A stretch of DNA of 64,000 bases from Auanema rhodensis (taxonomy: Eukaryota > Nematoda > Chromadorea > Rhabditida > Rhabditidae). The translations under genes and the position numbers were made by a program. Position 1 is the first letter of the stretch. Each line of letters begins with the position of its first letter. This document shows positions 23,177-37,884 of this stretch, in pieces. The notes below the pieces were generated by a model that did no database searches, had not been told where the DNA came from, and saw only the letters and a list, made by a program, of their open reading frames with translations. The stretch is from contig OZ059900.1 of the NCBI GenBank assembly GCA_964057225.1, positions 21,963,638 through 22,027,637 of the forward strand, read 5' to 3'.

Positions 23177-26100
23177 GTTCAGCATGTAAAATGCTTCATT
23201 TTAGTATGTAACATGCAGAAATTCGTTGCATTTGACGACTCATATGAACAAAAATCGATTTAATCAATATTAGCCATAAGGGGCGTGCCCTCAGAATATG
23301 CTAATTTCCTTAATTTTCTAACCCTTGTTTTTTTGTCGTGAAAGTGGAACTAGACGTTGTACGAACAATTTTGAGCTAGGTTTCATTGACATTGCATGAG
23401 TTTGAACACATGAAATCGTAAGTCAAAACCTTGTTTACAGCGAAATTTCCAAAAACTGGTTTTCCAGCATAATAAAATATTTCTCATGGGAAATACTGTG
23501 TTTTTGTATTTTTCTAGTGTTCAGCATGTAAAATGCTTCATTTTAGTATGTAACACGCTGAAATTCGTTGCATTTGACGACTCATATGAACAAAAATCGA
23601 TTTAATCAATATTAGCCATAAGGGCCGTGCCCTCAGAATATGCTAACTTCCTTAATTTTCTAACCCCTGTTTTTTTGTCGTGAAAGTGGAACTAGACGTT
23701 GTACGAACAATTTTGAGCTAGGTTTCATTGACATTGCATGAGTTTGAACACATGAAATCGTAAGTCAAAACCTTGTTTACAGCGAAATTTCCAAAAACTG
23801 GTTTTCCAGCATAATAAAATATTTCTCATGGGAAATACTGTGTTTTTGTTTTTTTCTAGTGTTCAGCATGTAAAATGCTTCATTTTAGTATGTAACACGC
23901 TGAAATTCGTTGCATTTGACGACTCATATGAACAAAAATCGATTTAATCAATATTAGCCATAAGGGGCGTGCCCTCAGAATATGCTAATTTCCTTAATTT
24001 TCTAACCCCTGTTTTTTTGTCGTGAAAGTGGAACTAGACGTTGTACGAACAATTTTGAGCTAGGTTTCATTGACATTGCATGAGTTTGAACACATGAAAT
24101 CGTAAGTCAAAACCTTGTTTACAGCGAAATTTCCAAAAACTGGTTTTCCAGCATAATAAAATATTTCTCATGGGAAATATTGTGTTTTTGTATTTTTCTA
24201 GTGTTCAGCATGTAAAATGCTTCATTTTAGTATGTAACACGCTGAAATTCGTTGCATTTGACGACTCATATGAACAAAAATCGATTTAATCAATATTAGC
24301 CATAAGGGGCGTGCCCTCAGAATATGCTAATTTCCTTAATTTTCTAACCCCTGTTTTTTTGTCGTGAAAGTGGAACTATACGTTGTACAAACAATTTTGA
24401 GCTAGGTTTCATTGACATTGCATGAGTTTGAACACATGAAATCGTAAGTCAAATCCTTGTTTACAGCGAAATTTCCAAAAACTGGTTTTCCAGCATAATA
24501 AAATATTTCTCATGGGAAATACTGTGTTTTTGTATTTTTCTAGTGTTCAGCATGTAAAATGCTTCATTTTAGTATGTAACACGCTGAAATTCGTTGCATT
24601 TGACGACTCATATGAACAAAAATCGATTTAATCAATATTAGCCATAAGGGGCGTGCCCTCAGAATATGCTAATTTCCTTAATTTTCTAACCCCTGTTTTT
24701 TTTGTCGTGAAAGTGGAACTAGACGTTGTACGAACAATTTTGAGCTAGGTTTCATTGACATTGCATGAGTTTGAACACATGAAATCGTAAGTCAAAACCT
24801 TGTTTACAGCGAAATTTCCAAAAACTGGTTTTCCAGCATAATAAAATATTTCTCATGGGAAATACTGTGTTTTTGTATTTTTCTAGTGTTCAGCATGTAA
24901 AATGCTTCATTTTAGTATGTAACACGCTGAAATTCGTTGCATTTGACGACTCATATGAACAAAAATCGATTTAATCAATATTAGCCATAAGGGGCGTGCC
25001 CTCAGAATATGCTAATTTCCTTAATTTTCTAACCCCTGTTTTTTTTGTCGTGAAAGTGGAACTAGACGTTGTACGAACAATTTTGAGCTAGGTTTCATTG
25101 ACATTGCATGAGTTTGAACACATGAAATCGTAAGTCAAAACCTTGTTTACAGCGAAATTTCCAAAAACTGGTTTTCCAGCATAATAAAATATTTTTCATG
25201 GGAAATACTGTGTTTTTGTATTTTTCTAGTGTTCAGCATGTAAAATGCTTCATTTTAGTATGTAACACGCTGAAATTCGTTGCATTTGACGACTCATATG
25301 AACAAAAATCGATTTAATCAATATTAGCCATAAGGGGCGTGCCCTCAGAATATGCTAATTTCCTTAATTTTCTAACCCCTGTTTTTTTGTCGTGAAAGTG
25401 GAACTAGACGTTGTACGAACAATTTTGAGCTAGGTTTCATTGACATTGCATGAGTTTGAACACATGAAATCGTAAGTCAAAACCTTGTTTACAGCGAAAT
25501 TTCCAAAAACTGGTTTTCCAGCATAATAAAATATTTCTCATGGGAAATACTGTGTTTTTGTATTTTTCTAGTGTTCAGCATGTAAAATGCTTCATTTTAG
25601 TATGTAACACGCTGAAATTCGTTGCATTTGACGACTCATATGAACAAAAATCGATTTAATCAATATTAGCCATAAGGGGCGTGCCCTCAGAATATGCTAA
25701 TTTCCTTAATTTTCTAACCCCTGTTTTTTTGTCGTGAAAGTGGAACTAGACGTTGTACGAACAATTTTGAGCTAAGTTTCATTGACATTGCATGAGTTTG
25801 AACACATGAAATCGTAAGTCAAAACCTTGTTTACAGCGAAATTTCCAAAAACTGGTTTTCCAGCATAATAAAATATTTCTCATGGGAAATACTGTGTTTT
25901 TGTATTTTTCTAGTGTTCAGCATGTAAAATGCTTCATTTTAGTATGTAACACGCTGAAATTCGTTGCATTTGACGACTCATATGAACAAAAATCGATTTA
26001 ATCAATATTAGCCATAAGGGGCGTGCCCTCAGAATATGCTAATTTCCTTAATTTTCTAACCCCTGTTTTTTTTGTCGTGAAAGTGGAACTAGACGTTGTA

Positions 26101-29100
26101 CGAACAATTTTGAGCTAGGTTTCGTTGACATTGCATGAGTTTGAACACATGAAATCGTAAGTCAAAACCTTGTTTACAGCGAAATTTCCAAAAACTGGTT
26201 TTCCAGCATAATAAAATATTTTTCATGGGAAATACTGTGTTTTTCTATTTTTCTAGTGTTCAGCATGTAAAATGCTTCATTTTAGTATGTAACACGCTGA
26301 AATTCGTTGCATTTGACGACTCATATGAACAAAAATCGATTTAATCAATATTAGCCATAAGGGGCGTGCCCTCAGAATATGCTAATTTCCTTAATTTTCT
26401 AACCCCTGTTTTTTTGTCGTGAAAGTGGAACTAGACGTTGTACGAACAATTTTGAGCTAGGTTTCATTGACATTGCATGAGTTTGAACACATGAAATCGT
26501 AAGTCAAATCCTTGTTTACAGCGAAATTTCCAAAAACTGGTTTTCCAGCATAATAAAATATTTCTCATGGGAAATACTGTGTTTTTGTATTTTTCTAGTG
26601 TTCAGCATGTAAAATGCTTCATTTTAGTATGTAACACGCTGAAATTCGTTGCATTTGACGACTCATATGAACAAAAATCGATTTAATCAATATTAGCAAT
26701 AAGGGGCGTGCCCTCAGAATATGCTAATTTCCTTAATTTTCTAACCCCTGTTTTTTTGTCGTGAAAGTGGAACTAGACGTTGTACGAACAATTTTGAGCT
26801 AGGTTTCATTGACATTGCATGAGTTTGAACACATGAAATCGTAAGTCAAACCTTGTTTACAGCGAAATTTCCAAAAACTGGTTTTCCAGCATAATAAAAT
26901 ATTTCTCATGGGAAATACTGTGTTTTTGTATTTTTCTAGTGTTCAGCATGTAAAATGCTTCATTTTAGTATGTAACACGCTGAAATTCGTTGCATTTGAC
27001 GACTCATATGAACAAAAATCGATTTAATCAATATTAGCCATAAGGGGCGTGCCCTCAGAATATGCTAATTTCCTTAATTTTCTAACCCCTGTTTTTTTGT
27101 CGTGAAAGTGGAACTAGACGTTGTACGAACAATTTTGAGCTAGGTTTCATTGACATTGCATGAGTTTGAACACATGAAATCGTAAGTCAAAACCTTGTTT
27201 ACAGCGAAATTTCCAAAAACTGGTTTTCCAGCATAATAAAATATTTCTCATGGGAAATATTGTGTTTTTGTATTTTTCTAGTGTTCAGCATGTAAAATGC
27301 TTCATTTTAGTATGTAACACGCTGAAATTCGTTGCATTTGACGACTCATATGAACAAAAATCGATTTAATCAATATTAGCTATAAGGGGCGTGCCCTCAG
27401 AATATGCTAATTTCCTTAATTTTCTAACCCCTGTTTTTTTGTCGTGAAAGTGGAACTAGACGTTGTACGAACAATTTTGAGCTAAGTTTCATTGACATTG
27501 CATGAGTTTGAACACATGAAATCGTAAGTCAAAACCTTGTTTACAGCGAAATTTCCAAAAACTGGTTTTCCAGCATAATAAAATATTTCTCATGGGAAAT
27601 ACTGTGTTTTTGTTTTTTTCTAGTGTTCAGCATGTAAAATGCTTCATTTTAGTATGTAACATGCAGAAATTCGTTGCATTTGACGACTCATATGAACAAA
27701 AATCGATTTAATCAATATTAGCCATAAGGGGCGTGCCCTCAGAATATGCTAATTTCCTTAATTTTCTAACCCTTGTTTTTTTGTCGTGAAAGTGGAACTA
27801 GACGTTGTACGAACAATTTTGAGCTAGGTTTCATTGACATTGCATGAGTTTGAACACATGAAATCGTAAGTCAAAACCTTGTTTACAGCGAAATTTCCAA
27901 AAACTGGTTTTCCAGCATAATAAAATATTTCTCATGGGAAATACTGTGTTTTTGTATTTTTCTAGTGTTCAGCATGTAAAATGCTTCATTTTAGTATGTA
28001 ACACGCTGAAATTCGTTGCATTTGACGACTCATATGAACAAAAATCGATTTAATCAATATTAGCCATAAGGGGCGTGCCCTCAGAATATGCTAACTTCCT
28101 TAATTTTCTAACCCCTGTTTTTTTTGTCGTGAAAGTGGAACTAGACGTTGTACGAACAATTTTGAGCTAGGTTTCATTGACATTGCAAGAGTTTGAACAC
28201 ATGAAATCGTAAGTCAAAACCTTGTTTACAGCGAAATTTCCAAAAACTGGTTTTCCAGCATAATAAAATATTTCTCATGGGAAATACTGTGTTTTTGTTT
28301 TTTTCTAGTGTTCAGCATGTAAAATGCTTCATTTTAGTATGTAACACGCTGAAATTCGTTGCATTTGACGACTCATATGAACAAAAATCGATTTAATCAA
28401 TATTAGCCATAAGGGGCGTGCCCTCAGAATATGCTAATTTCCTTAATTTTCTAACCCTTGTTTTTTTGTCGTGAAAGTGGAACTAGACGTTGTACGAACA
28501 ATTTTGAGCTAGGTTTCATTGACATTGCATGAGTTTGAACACATGAAATCGTAAGTCAAAACCTTGTTTACAGCGAAATTTCCAAAAACTGGTTTTCCAG
28601 CATAATAAAATATTTCTCATGGGAAATACTGTGTTTTTGTTTTTTTCTAGTGTTCAGCATGTAAAATGCTTCATTTTAGTATGTAACATGCAGAAATTCG
28701 TTGCATTTGACGACTCATATGAACAAAAATCGATTTAATCAATATTAGCCATAAGGGCCGTGCCCTCAGAATATGCTAATTTCCTTAATTTTCTAACCCC
28801 TGTTTTTTTGTCGTGAAAGTGGAACTAGACGTTGTACGAACAATTTTGAGCTAAGTTTCATTGACATTGCATGAGTTTGAACACATGAAATCGTAAGTCA
28901 AAACCTTGTTTACAGCGAAATTTCCAAAAACTGGTTTTCCAGCATAATAAAATATTTCTCATGGGAAATACTGTGTTTTTGTATTTTTCTAGTGTTCAGC
29001 ATGTAAAATGCTTCATTTTAGTATGTAACACGCTGAAATTCGTTGCATTTGACGACTCATATGAACAAAAATCGATTTAATCAATATTAGCCATAAGGGC

Positions 29101-30019
29101 CGTGCCCTCAGAATATGCTAACTTCCTTAATTTTCTAACCCCTGTTTTTTTGTCGTGAAAGTGGAACTAGACGTTGTACGAACAATTTTGAGCTAGGTTT
29201 CATTGACATTGCATGAGTTTGAACACATGAAATCGTAAGTCAAAACCTTGTTTACAGCGAAATTTCCAAAAACTGGTTTTCCAGCATAATAAAATATTTC
29301 TCATGGGAAATATTGTGTTTTTGTATTTTTCTAGTGTTCAGCATGTAAAATGCTTCATTTTAGTATGTAACACGCTGAAATTCGTTGCATTTGACGACTC
29401 ATATGAACAAAAATCGATTTAATCAATATTAGCTATAAGGGGCGTGCCCTCAGAATATGCTAATTTCCTTAATTTTCTAACCCCTGTTTTTTTGTCGTGA
29501 AAGTGGAACTAGACGTTGTACGAACAATTTTGAGCTAAGTTTCATTGACATTGCATGAGTTTGAACACATGAAATCGTAAGTCAAAACCTTGTTTACAGC
29601 GAAATTTCCAAAAACTGGTTTTCCAGCATAATAAAATATTTCTCATGGGAAATACTGTGTTTTTGTTTTTTTCTAGTGTTCAGCATGTAAAATGCTTCAT
29701 TTTAGTATGTAACATGCAGAAATTCGTTGCATTTGACGACTCATATGAACAAAAATCGATTTAATCAATATTAGCCATAAGGGGCGTGCCCTCAGAATAT
29801 GCTAATTTCCTTAATTTTCTAACCCTTGTTTTTTTGTCGTGAAAGTGGAACTAGACGTTGTACGAACAATTTTGAGCTAGGTTTCATTGACATTGCATGA
29901 GTTTGAACACATGAAATCGTAAGTCAAAACCTTGTTTACAGCGAAATTTCCAAAAACTGGTTTTCCAGCATAATAAAATATTTCTCATGGGAAATACTGT
30001 GTTTTTGTATTTTTCTAGT
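23177..30019 (+). repeat. Central-domain units with irregular HOR order
   Basis: About 20 units carry markers absent before the gap: AACATGCAG with ACCCTTG (23177, 27625, 29678), AGGGCCGTG and/or CTAACTTCC (23519, 27967, 28994), AGCTATA with GCTAAGT (27283, 29336), GCAAGAG (27967), and GCAATA with a one-A deletion in GTCAAACC (26600, 341 bp). Eight-T tracts make 343-bp units at 24545, 24888, 25915 and 27967. The triplet AGCTATA / AACATGCAG / CTAACTTCC recurs but is interrupted, unlike the stricter blocks that follow. Confidence 0.85.
28994..29335 (+). repeat. Hybrid unit (AGGGCCGTG front, TATTGTG tail)
   Basis: At 23519 the AGGGCCGTG/CTAACTTCC unit ends in ACTGTG plus a T7 tail, and the next unit (23861) carries AAATATTGTG. 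Here the front markers of the first and the tail marker of the second sit in a single unit. The same fused form recurs at 31047, 33438 and 37885 and in their copies. It looks like a one-unit loss by unequal exchange that was then amplified. The reverse order of events is possible. Confidence 0.55.
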
Positions 30020-31729
30020 GTTCAGCATGTAAAATGCTTCATTTTAGTATGTAACACGCTGAAATTCGTTGCATTTGACGACTCATATGAACAAAAATCG
30101 ATTTAATCAATATTAGCCATAAGGGGCGTGCCCTCAGAATATGCTAACTTCCTTAATTTTCTAACCCCTGTTTTTTTTGTCGTGAAAGTGGAACTAGACG
30201 TTGTACGAACAATTTTGAGCTAGGTTTCATTGACATTGCAAGAGTTTGAACACATGAAATCGTAAGTCAAAACCTTGTTTACAGCGAAATTTCCAAAAAC
30301 TGGTTTTCCAGCATAATAAAATATTTCTCATGGGAAATACTGTGTTTTTGTTTTTTTCTAGTGTTCAGCATGTAAAATGCTTCATTTTAGTATGTAACAC
30401 GCTGAAATTCGTTGCATTTGACGACTCATATGAACAAAAATCGATTTAATCAATATTAGCTATAAGGGGCGTGCCCTCAGAATATGCTAATTTCCTTAAT
30501 TTTCTAACCCCTGTTTTTTTGTCGTGAAAGTGGAACTAGACGTTGTACGAACAATTTTGAGCTAAGTTTCATTGACATTGCATGAGTTTGAACACATGAA
30601 ATCGTAAGTCAAAACCTTGTTTACAGCGAAATTTCCAAAAACTGGTTTTCCAGCATAATAAAATATTTCTCATGGGAAATACTGTGTTTTTGTTTTTTTC
30701 TAGTGTTCAGCATGTAAAATGCTTCATTTTAGTATGTAACATGCAGAAATTCGTTGCATTTGACGACTCATATGAACAAAAATCGATTTAATCAATATTA
30801 GCCATAAGGGGCGTGCCCTCAGAATATGCTAATTTCCTTAATTTTCTAACCCTTGTTTTTTTGTCGTGAAAGTGGAACTAGACGTTGTACGAACAATTTT
30901 GAGCTAGGTTTCATTGACATTGCATGAGTTTGAACACATGAAATCGTAAGTCAAAACCTTGTTTACAGCGAAATTTCCAAAAACTGGTTTTCCAGCATAA
31001 TACAATATTTCTCATGGGAAATACTGTGTTTTTGTATTTTTCTAGTGTTCAGCATGTAAAATGCTTCATTTTAGTATGTAACACGCTGAAATTCGTTGCA
31101 TTTGACGACTCATATGAACAAAAATCGATTTAATCAATATTAGCCATAAGGGCCGTGCCCTCAGAATATGCTAACTTCCTTAATTTTCTAACCCCTGTTT
31201 TTTTGTCGTGAAAGTGGAACTAGACGTTGTACGAACAATTTTGAGCTAGGTTTCATTGACATTGCATGAGTTTGAACACATGAAATCGTAAGTCAAAACC
31301 TTGTTTACAGCGAAATTTCCAAAAACTGGTTTTCCAGCATAATAAAATATTTCTCATGGGAAATATTGTGTTTTTGTATTTTTCTAGTGTTCAGCATGTA
31401 AAATGCTTCATTTTAGTATGTAACACGCTGAAATTCGTTGCATTTGACGACTCATATGAACAAAAATCGATTTAATGAATATTAGCAATAAGGGGCGTGC
31501 CCTCAGAATATGCTAATTTCCTTAATTTTCTAACCCCTGTTTTTTTGTCGTGAAAGTGGAACTAGACGTTGTACGAACAATTTTGAGCTAGGTTTCATTG
31601 ACATTGCATGAGTTTGAACACATGAAATCGTAAGTCAAACCTTGTTTACAGCGAAATTTCCAAAAACTGGTTTTCCAGCATAATAAAATATTTCTCATGG
31701 GAAATACTGTGTTTTTGTATTTTTCTAGT

Positions 31730-32069
31730 GTTCAGCATGTAAAATGCTTCATTTTAGTATGTAACACGCTGAAATTCGTTGCATTTGACGACTCATATGA
31801 ACAAAAATCGATTTAATCAATATTAGCCATAAGGGGCGTGCCCTCAGAATATGCTAATTTCCTTAATTTTCTAACCCCTGTTTTTTTGTCGTGAAAGTGG
31901 AACTAGACGTTGTACGAACAATTTTGAGCTAGGTTTCATTGACATTGCATGAGTTTGAACACATGAAATCGTAAGTCAAAACCTTGTTTACAGCGAAATT
32001 TCCAAAAACTGGTTTTCCAGCATAATAAAATATTTCTCATGGGAAATACTGTGTTTTTGTATTTTTAGT
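31730..32069 (+). repeat. 340-bp unit with 2-bp tail deletion
   Basis: The tail reads GTATTTTTAGTG instead of GTATTTTTCTAGTG, a loss of two bases, giving a 340-bp unit. Its only other occurrence is 43699-44038, at the 11,969-bp offset, which makes it a clean tag for the block duplication. Confidence 0.9.
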
Positions 32070-34462
32070 GTTCAGCATGTAAAATGCTTCATTTTAGTAT
32101 GTAACACGCTGAAATTCGTTGCATTTGACGACTCATATGAACAAAAATCGATTTAATCAATATTAGCTATAAGGGGCGTGCCCTCAGAATATGCTAATTT
32201 CCTTAATTTTCTAACCCCTGTTTTTTTGTCGTGAAAGTGGAACTAGACGTTGTACGAACAATTTTGAGCTAAGTTTCATTGACATTGCATGAGTTTGAAC
32301 ACATGAAATCGTAAGTCAAAACCTTGTTTACAGCGAAATTTCCAAAAACTGGTTTTCCAGCATAATAAAATATTTCTCATGGGAAATACTGTGTTTTTGT
32401 TTTTTTCTAGTGTTCAGCATGTAAAATGCTTCATTTTAGTATGTAACATGCAGAAATTCGTTGCATTTGACGACTCATATGAACAAAAATCGATTTAATC
32501 AATATTAGCCATAAGGGGCGTGCCCTCAGAATATACTAATTTCCTTAATTTTCTAACCCCTTTTTTTTGTCGTGAAAGTGGAACTAGACGTTGTACGAAC
32601 AATTTTGAGCTAGGTTTCATTGACATTGCATGAGTTTGAACACATGAAATCGTAAGTCAAAACCTTGTTTACAGCGAAATTTCCAAAAACTGGTTTTCCA
32701 GCATAATAAAATATTTCTCATGGGAAATACTGTGTTTTTGTATTTTTCTAGTGTTCAGCATGTAAAATGCTTCATTTTAGTATGTAACACGCTGAAATTC
32801 GTTGCATTTGACGACTCATATGAACAAAAATCGATTTAATCAATATTAGCCATAAGGGGCGTGCCCTCAGAATATGCTAACTTCCTTAATTTTCTAACCC
32901 CTGTTTTTTTTGTCGTGAAAGTGGAACTAGACGTTGTACGAACAATTTTGAGCTAGGTTTCATTGACATTGCAAGAGTTTGAACACATGAAATCGTAAGT
33001 CAAAACCTTGTTTACAGCGAAATTTCCAAAAACTGGTTTTCCAGCATAATAAAATATTTCTCATGGGAAATACTGTGTTTTTGTTTTTTTCTAGTGTTCA
33101 GCATGTAAAATGCTTCATTTTAGTATGTAACATGCAGAAATTCGTTGCATTTGACGACTCATATGAACAAAAATCGATTTAATCAATATTAGCCATAAGG
33201 GGCGTGCCCTCAGAATATGCTAATTTCCTTAATTTTCTAACCCTTGTTTTTTTGTCGTGAAAGTGGAACTAGACGTTGTACGAACAATTTTGAGCTAGGT
33301 TTCATTGACATTGCATGAGTTTGAACACATGAAATCGTAAGTCAAAACCTTGTTTACAGCGAAATTTCCAAAAACTGGTTTTCCAGCATAATAAAATATT
33401 TCTCATGGGAAATACTGTGTTTTTGTATTTTTCTAGTGTTCAGCATGTAAAATGCTTCATTTTAGTATGTAACACGCTGAAATTCGTTGCATTTGACGAC
33501 TCATATGAACAAAAATCGATTTAATCAATATTAGCCATAAGGGCCGTGCCCTCAGAATATGCTAACTTCCTTAATTTTCTAACCCCTGTTTTTTTGTCGT
33601 GAAAGTGGAACTAGACGTTGTACGAACAATTTTGAGCTAGGTTTCATTGACATTGCATGAGTTTGAACACATGAAATCGTAAGTCAAAACCTTGTTTACA
33701 GCGAAATTTCCAAAAACTGGTTTTCCAGCATAATAAAATATTTCTCATGGGAAATATTGTGTTTTTGTATTTTTCTAGTGTTCAGCATGTAAAATGCTTC
33801 ATTTTAGTATGTAACACGCTGAAATTCGTTGCATTTGACGACTCATATGAACAAAAATCGATTTAATCAATATAAGCAATAAGGGGCGTGCCCTCAGAAT
33901 ATGCTAATTTCCTTAATTTTCTAACCCCTGTTTTTTTGTCGTGAAAGTGGAACTAGACGTTGTACGAACAATTTTGAGCTAGGTTTCATTGACATTGCAT
34001 GAGTTTGAACACATGAAATCGTAAGTCAAACCTTGTTTACAGCGAAATTTCCAAAAACTGGTTTTCCAGCATAATAAAATATTTCTCATGGGAAATACTG
34101 TGTTTTTGTATTTTTCTAGTGTTCAGCATGTAAAATGCTTCATTTTAGTATGTAACACGCTGAAATTCGTTGCATTTGACGACTCATATGAACAAAAATC
34201 GATTTAATCAATATTAGCCATAAGGGGCGTGCCCTCAGAATATGCTAATTTCCTTAATTTTCTAACCCCTGTTTTTTTGTCGTGAAAGTGGAACTAGACG
34301 TTGTACGAACAATTTTGAGCTAGGTTTCATTGACATTGCATGAGTTTGAACACATGAAATCGTAAGTCAAAACCTTGTTTACAGCGAAATTTCCAAAAAC
34401 TGGTTTTCCAGCATAATAAAATATTTCTCATGGGAAATACTGTGTTTTTGTATTTTTCTAGT

Positions 34463-37400
34463 GTTCAGCATGTAAAATGCTTCATTTTAGTATGTAACAC
34501 GCTGAAATTCGTTGCATTTGACGACTCATATGAACAAAAATCGATTTAATCAATATTAGCTATAAGGGGCGTGCCCTCAGAATATGCTAATTTCCTTAAT
34601 TTTCTAACCCCTGTTTTTTTGTCGTGAAAGTGGAACTAGACGTTGTACGAACAATTTTGAGCTAAGTTTCATTGACATTGCATGAGTTTGAACACATGAA
34701 ATCGTAAGTCAAAACCTTGTTTACAGCGAAATTTCCAAAAACTGGTTTTCCAGCATAATAAAATATTTCTCATGGGAAATACTGTGTTTTTGTTTTTTTC
34801 TAGTGTTCAGCATGTAAAATGCTTCATTTTAGTATGTAACATGCAGAAATTCGTTGCATTTGACGACTCATATGAACAAAAATCGATTTAATCAATATTA
34901 GCCATAAGGGGCGTGCCCTCAGAATATGCTAATTTCCTTAATTTTCTAACCCTTGTTTTTTTGTCGTGAAAGTGGAACTAGACGTTGTACGAACAATTTT
35001 GAGCTAGGTTTCATTGACATTGCATGAGTTTGAACACATGAAATCGTAAGTCAAAACCTTGTTTACAGCGAAATTTCCAAAAACTGGTTTTCCAGCATAA
35101 TAAAATATTTCTCATGGGAAATACTGTGTTTTTGTATTTTTCTAGTGTTCAGCATGTAAAATGCTTCATTTTAGTATGTAACACGCTGAAATTCGTTGCA
35201 TTTGACGACTCATATGAACAAAAATCGATTTAATCAATATTAGCCATAAGGGGCGTGCCCTCAGAATATGCTAACTTCCTTAATTTTCTAACCCCTGTTT
35301 TTTTTGTCGTGAAAGTGGAACTAGACGTTGTACGAACAATTTTGAGCTAGGTTTCATTGACATTGCAAGAGTTTGAACACATGAAATCGTAAGTCAAAAC
35401 CTTGTTTACAGCGAAATTTCCAAAAACTGGTTTTCCAGCATAATAAAATATTTCTCATGGGAAATACTGTGTTTTTGTTTTTTTCTAGTGTTCAGCATGT
35501 AAAATGCTTCATTTTAGTATGTAACACGCTGAAATTCGTTGCATTTGACGACTCATATGAACAAAAATCGATTTAATCAATATTAGCTATAAGGGGCGTG
35601 CCCTCAGAATATGCTAATTTCCTTAATTTTCTAACCCCTGTTTTTTTGTCGTGAAAGTGGAACTAGACGTTGTACGAACAATTTTGAGCTAAGTTTCATT
35701 GACATTGCATGAGTTTGAACACATGAAATCGTAAGTCAAAACCTTGTTTACAACGAAATTTCCAAAAACTGGTTTTCCAGCATAATAAAATATTTCTCAT
35801 GGGAAATACTGTGTTTTTGTTTTTTTCTAGTGTTCAGCATGTAAAATGCTTCATTTTAGTATGTAACATGCAGAAATTCGTTGCATTTGACGACTCATAT
35901 GAACAAAAATCGATTTAATCAATATTAGCCATAAGGGGCGTGCCCTCAGAATATGCTAATTTCCTTAATTTTCTAACCCTTGTTTTTTTGTCGTGAAAGT
36001 GGAACTAGACGTTGTACGAACAATTTTGAGCTAGGTTTCATTGACATTGCATGAGTTTGAACACATGAAATCGTAAGTCAAAACCTTGTTTACAGCGAAA
36101 TTTCCAAAAACTGGTTTTCCAGCATAATAAAATATTTCTCATGGGTAATACTGTGTTTTTGTATTTTTCTAGTGTTCAGCATGTAAAATGCTTCATTTTA
36201 GTATGTAACACGCTGAAATTCGTTGCATTTGACGACTCATATGAACAAAAATCGATTTAATCAATATTAGCTATAAGGGGCGTGCCCTCAGAATATGCTA
36301 ATTTCCTTAATTTTCTAACCCCTGTTTTTTTGTCGTGAAAGTGGAACTAGACGTTGTACGAACAATTTTGAGCTAAGTTTCATTGACATTGCATGAGTTT
36401 GAACACATGAAATCGTAAGTCAAAACCTTGTTTACAGCGAAATTTCCAAAAACTGGTTTTCCAGCATAATAAAATATTTCTCATGAGAAATACTGTGTTT
36501 TTGTTTTTTTCTAGTGTTCAGCATGTAAAATGCTTCATTTTAGTATGTAACATGCAGAAATTCGTTGCATTTGACGACTCATATGAACAAAAATCGATTT
36601 AATCAATATTAGCCATAAGGGGCGTGCCCTCAGAATATGCTAATTTCCTTAATTTTCTAACCCTTGTTTTTTTGTCGTGAAAGTGGAACTAGACGTTGTA
36701 CGAACAATTTTGAGCTAGGTTTCATTGACATTGCATGAGTTTGAACACATGAAATCGTAAGTCAAAACCTTGTTTACAGCGAAATTTCCAAAAACTGGTT
36801 TTCCAGCATAATAAAATATTTCTCATGGGAAATACTGTGTTTTTGTATTTTTCTAGTGTTCAGCATGTAAAATGCTTCATTTTAGTATGTAACACGCTGA
36901 AATTCGTTGCATTTGACGACTCATATGAACAAAAATCGATTTAATCAATATTAGCCATAAGGGGCGTGCCCTCAGAATATGCTAACTTCCTTAATTTTCT
37001 AACCCCTGTTTTTTTTGTCGTGAAAGTGGAACTAGACGTTGTACGAACAATTTTGAGCTAGGTTTCATTGACATTGCAAGAGTTTGAACACATGAAATCG
37101 TAAGTCAAAACCTTGTTTACAGCGAAATTTCCAAAAACTGGTTTTCCAGCATAATAAAATATTTCTCATGGGAAATACTGTGTTTTTGTTTTTTTCTAGT
37201 GTTCAGCATGTAAAATGCTTCATTTTAGTATGTAACACGCTGAAATTCGTTGCATTTGACGACTCATATGAACAAAAATCGATTTAATCAATATTAGCTA
37301 TAAGGGGCGTGCCCTCAGAATATGCTAATTTCCTTAATTTTCTAACCCCTGTTTTTTTGTCGTGAAAGTGGAACTAGACGTTGTACGAACAATTTTGAGC

Positions 37401-37884
37401 TAAGTTTCATTGACATTGCATGAGTTTGAACACATGAAATCGTAAGTCAAAACCTTGTTTACAACGAAATTTCCAAAAACTGGTTTTCCAGCATAATAAA
37501 ATATTTCTCATGGGAAATACTGTGTTTTTGTTTTTTTCTAGTGTTCAGCATGTAAAATGCTTCATTTTAGTATGTAACATGCAGAAATTCGTTGCATTTG
37601 ACGACTCATATGAACAAAAATCGATTTAATCAATATTAGCCATAAGGGGCGTGCCCTCAGAATATGCTAATTTCCTTAATTTTCTAACCCTTGTTTTTTT
37701 GTCGTGAAAGTGGAACTAGACGTTGTACGAACAATTTTGAGCTAGGTTTCATTGACATTGCATGAGTTTGAACACATGAAATCGTAAGTCAAAACCTTGT
37801 TTACAGCGAAATTTCCAAAAACTGGTTTTCCAGCATAATAAAATATTTCTCATGGGTAATACTGTGTTTTTGTATTTTTCTAGT
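34463..37884 (+). repeat. Nested 5-unit tandem duplication (1711 bp each)
   Basis: Units at 34463/34805/35147/35490/35832 are repeated at 36174/36516/36858/37201/37543. They share AGCTATA, AACATGCAG with ACCCTTG, an eight-T tract with GCAAGAG, ACAACGAA, and GGGTAAT in that order. The period is 1711 bp because one unit has the extra T. The unit at 36174 has CATGAGAA where the one at 34463 has CATGGGAA. The pair is carried over into the second 12-kb block. Confidence 0.9.

Noticed and set aside
22884-23189. Open frame of 101 codons on the plus strand across the N gap
   Set aside because: Same cause: the frame is open only because the N run contains no stops.
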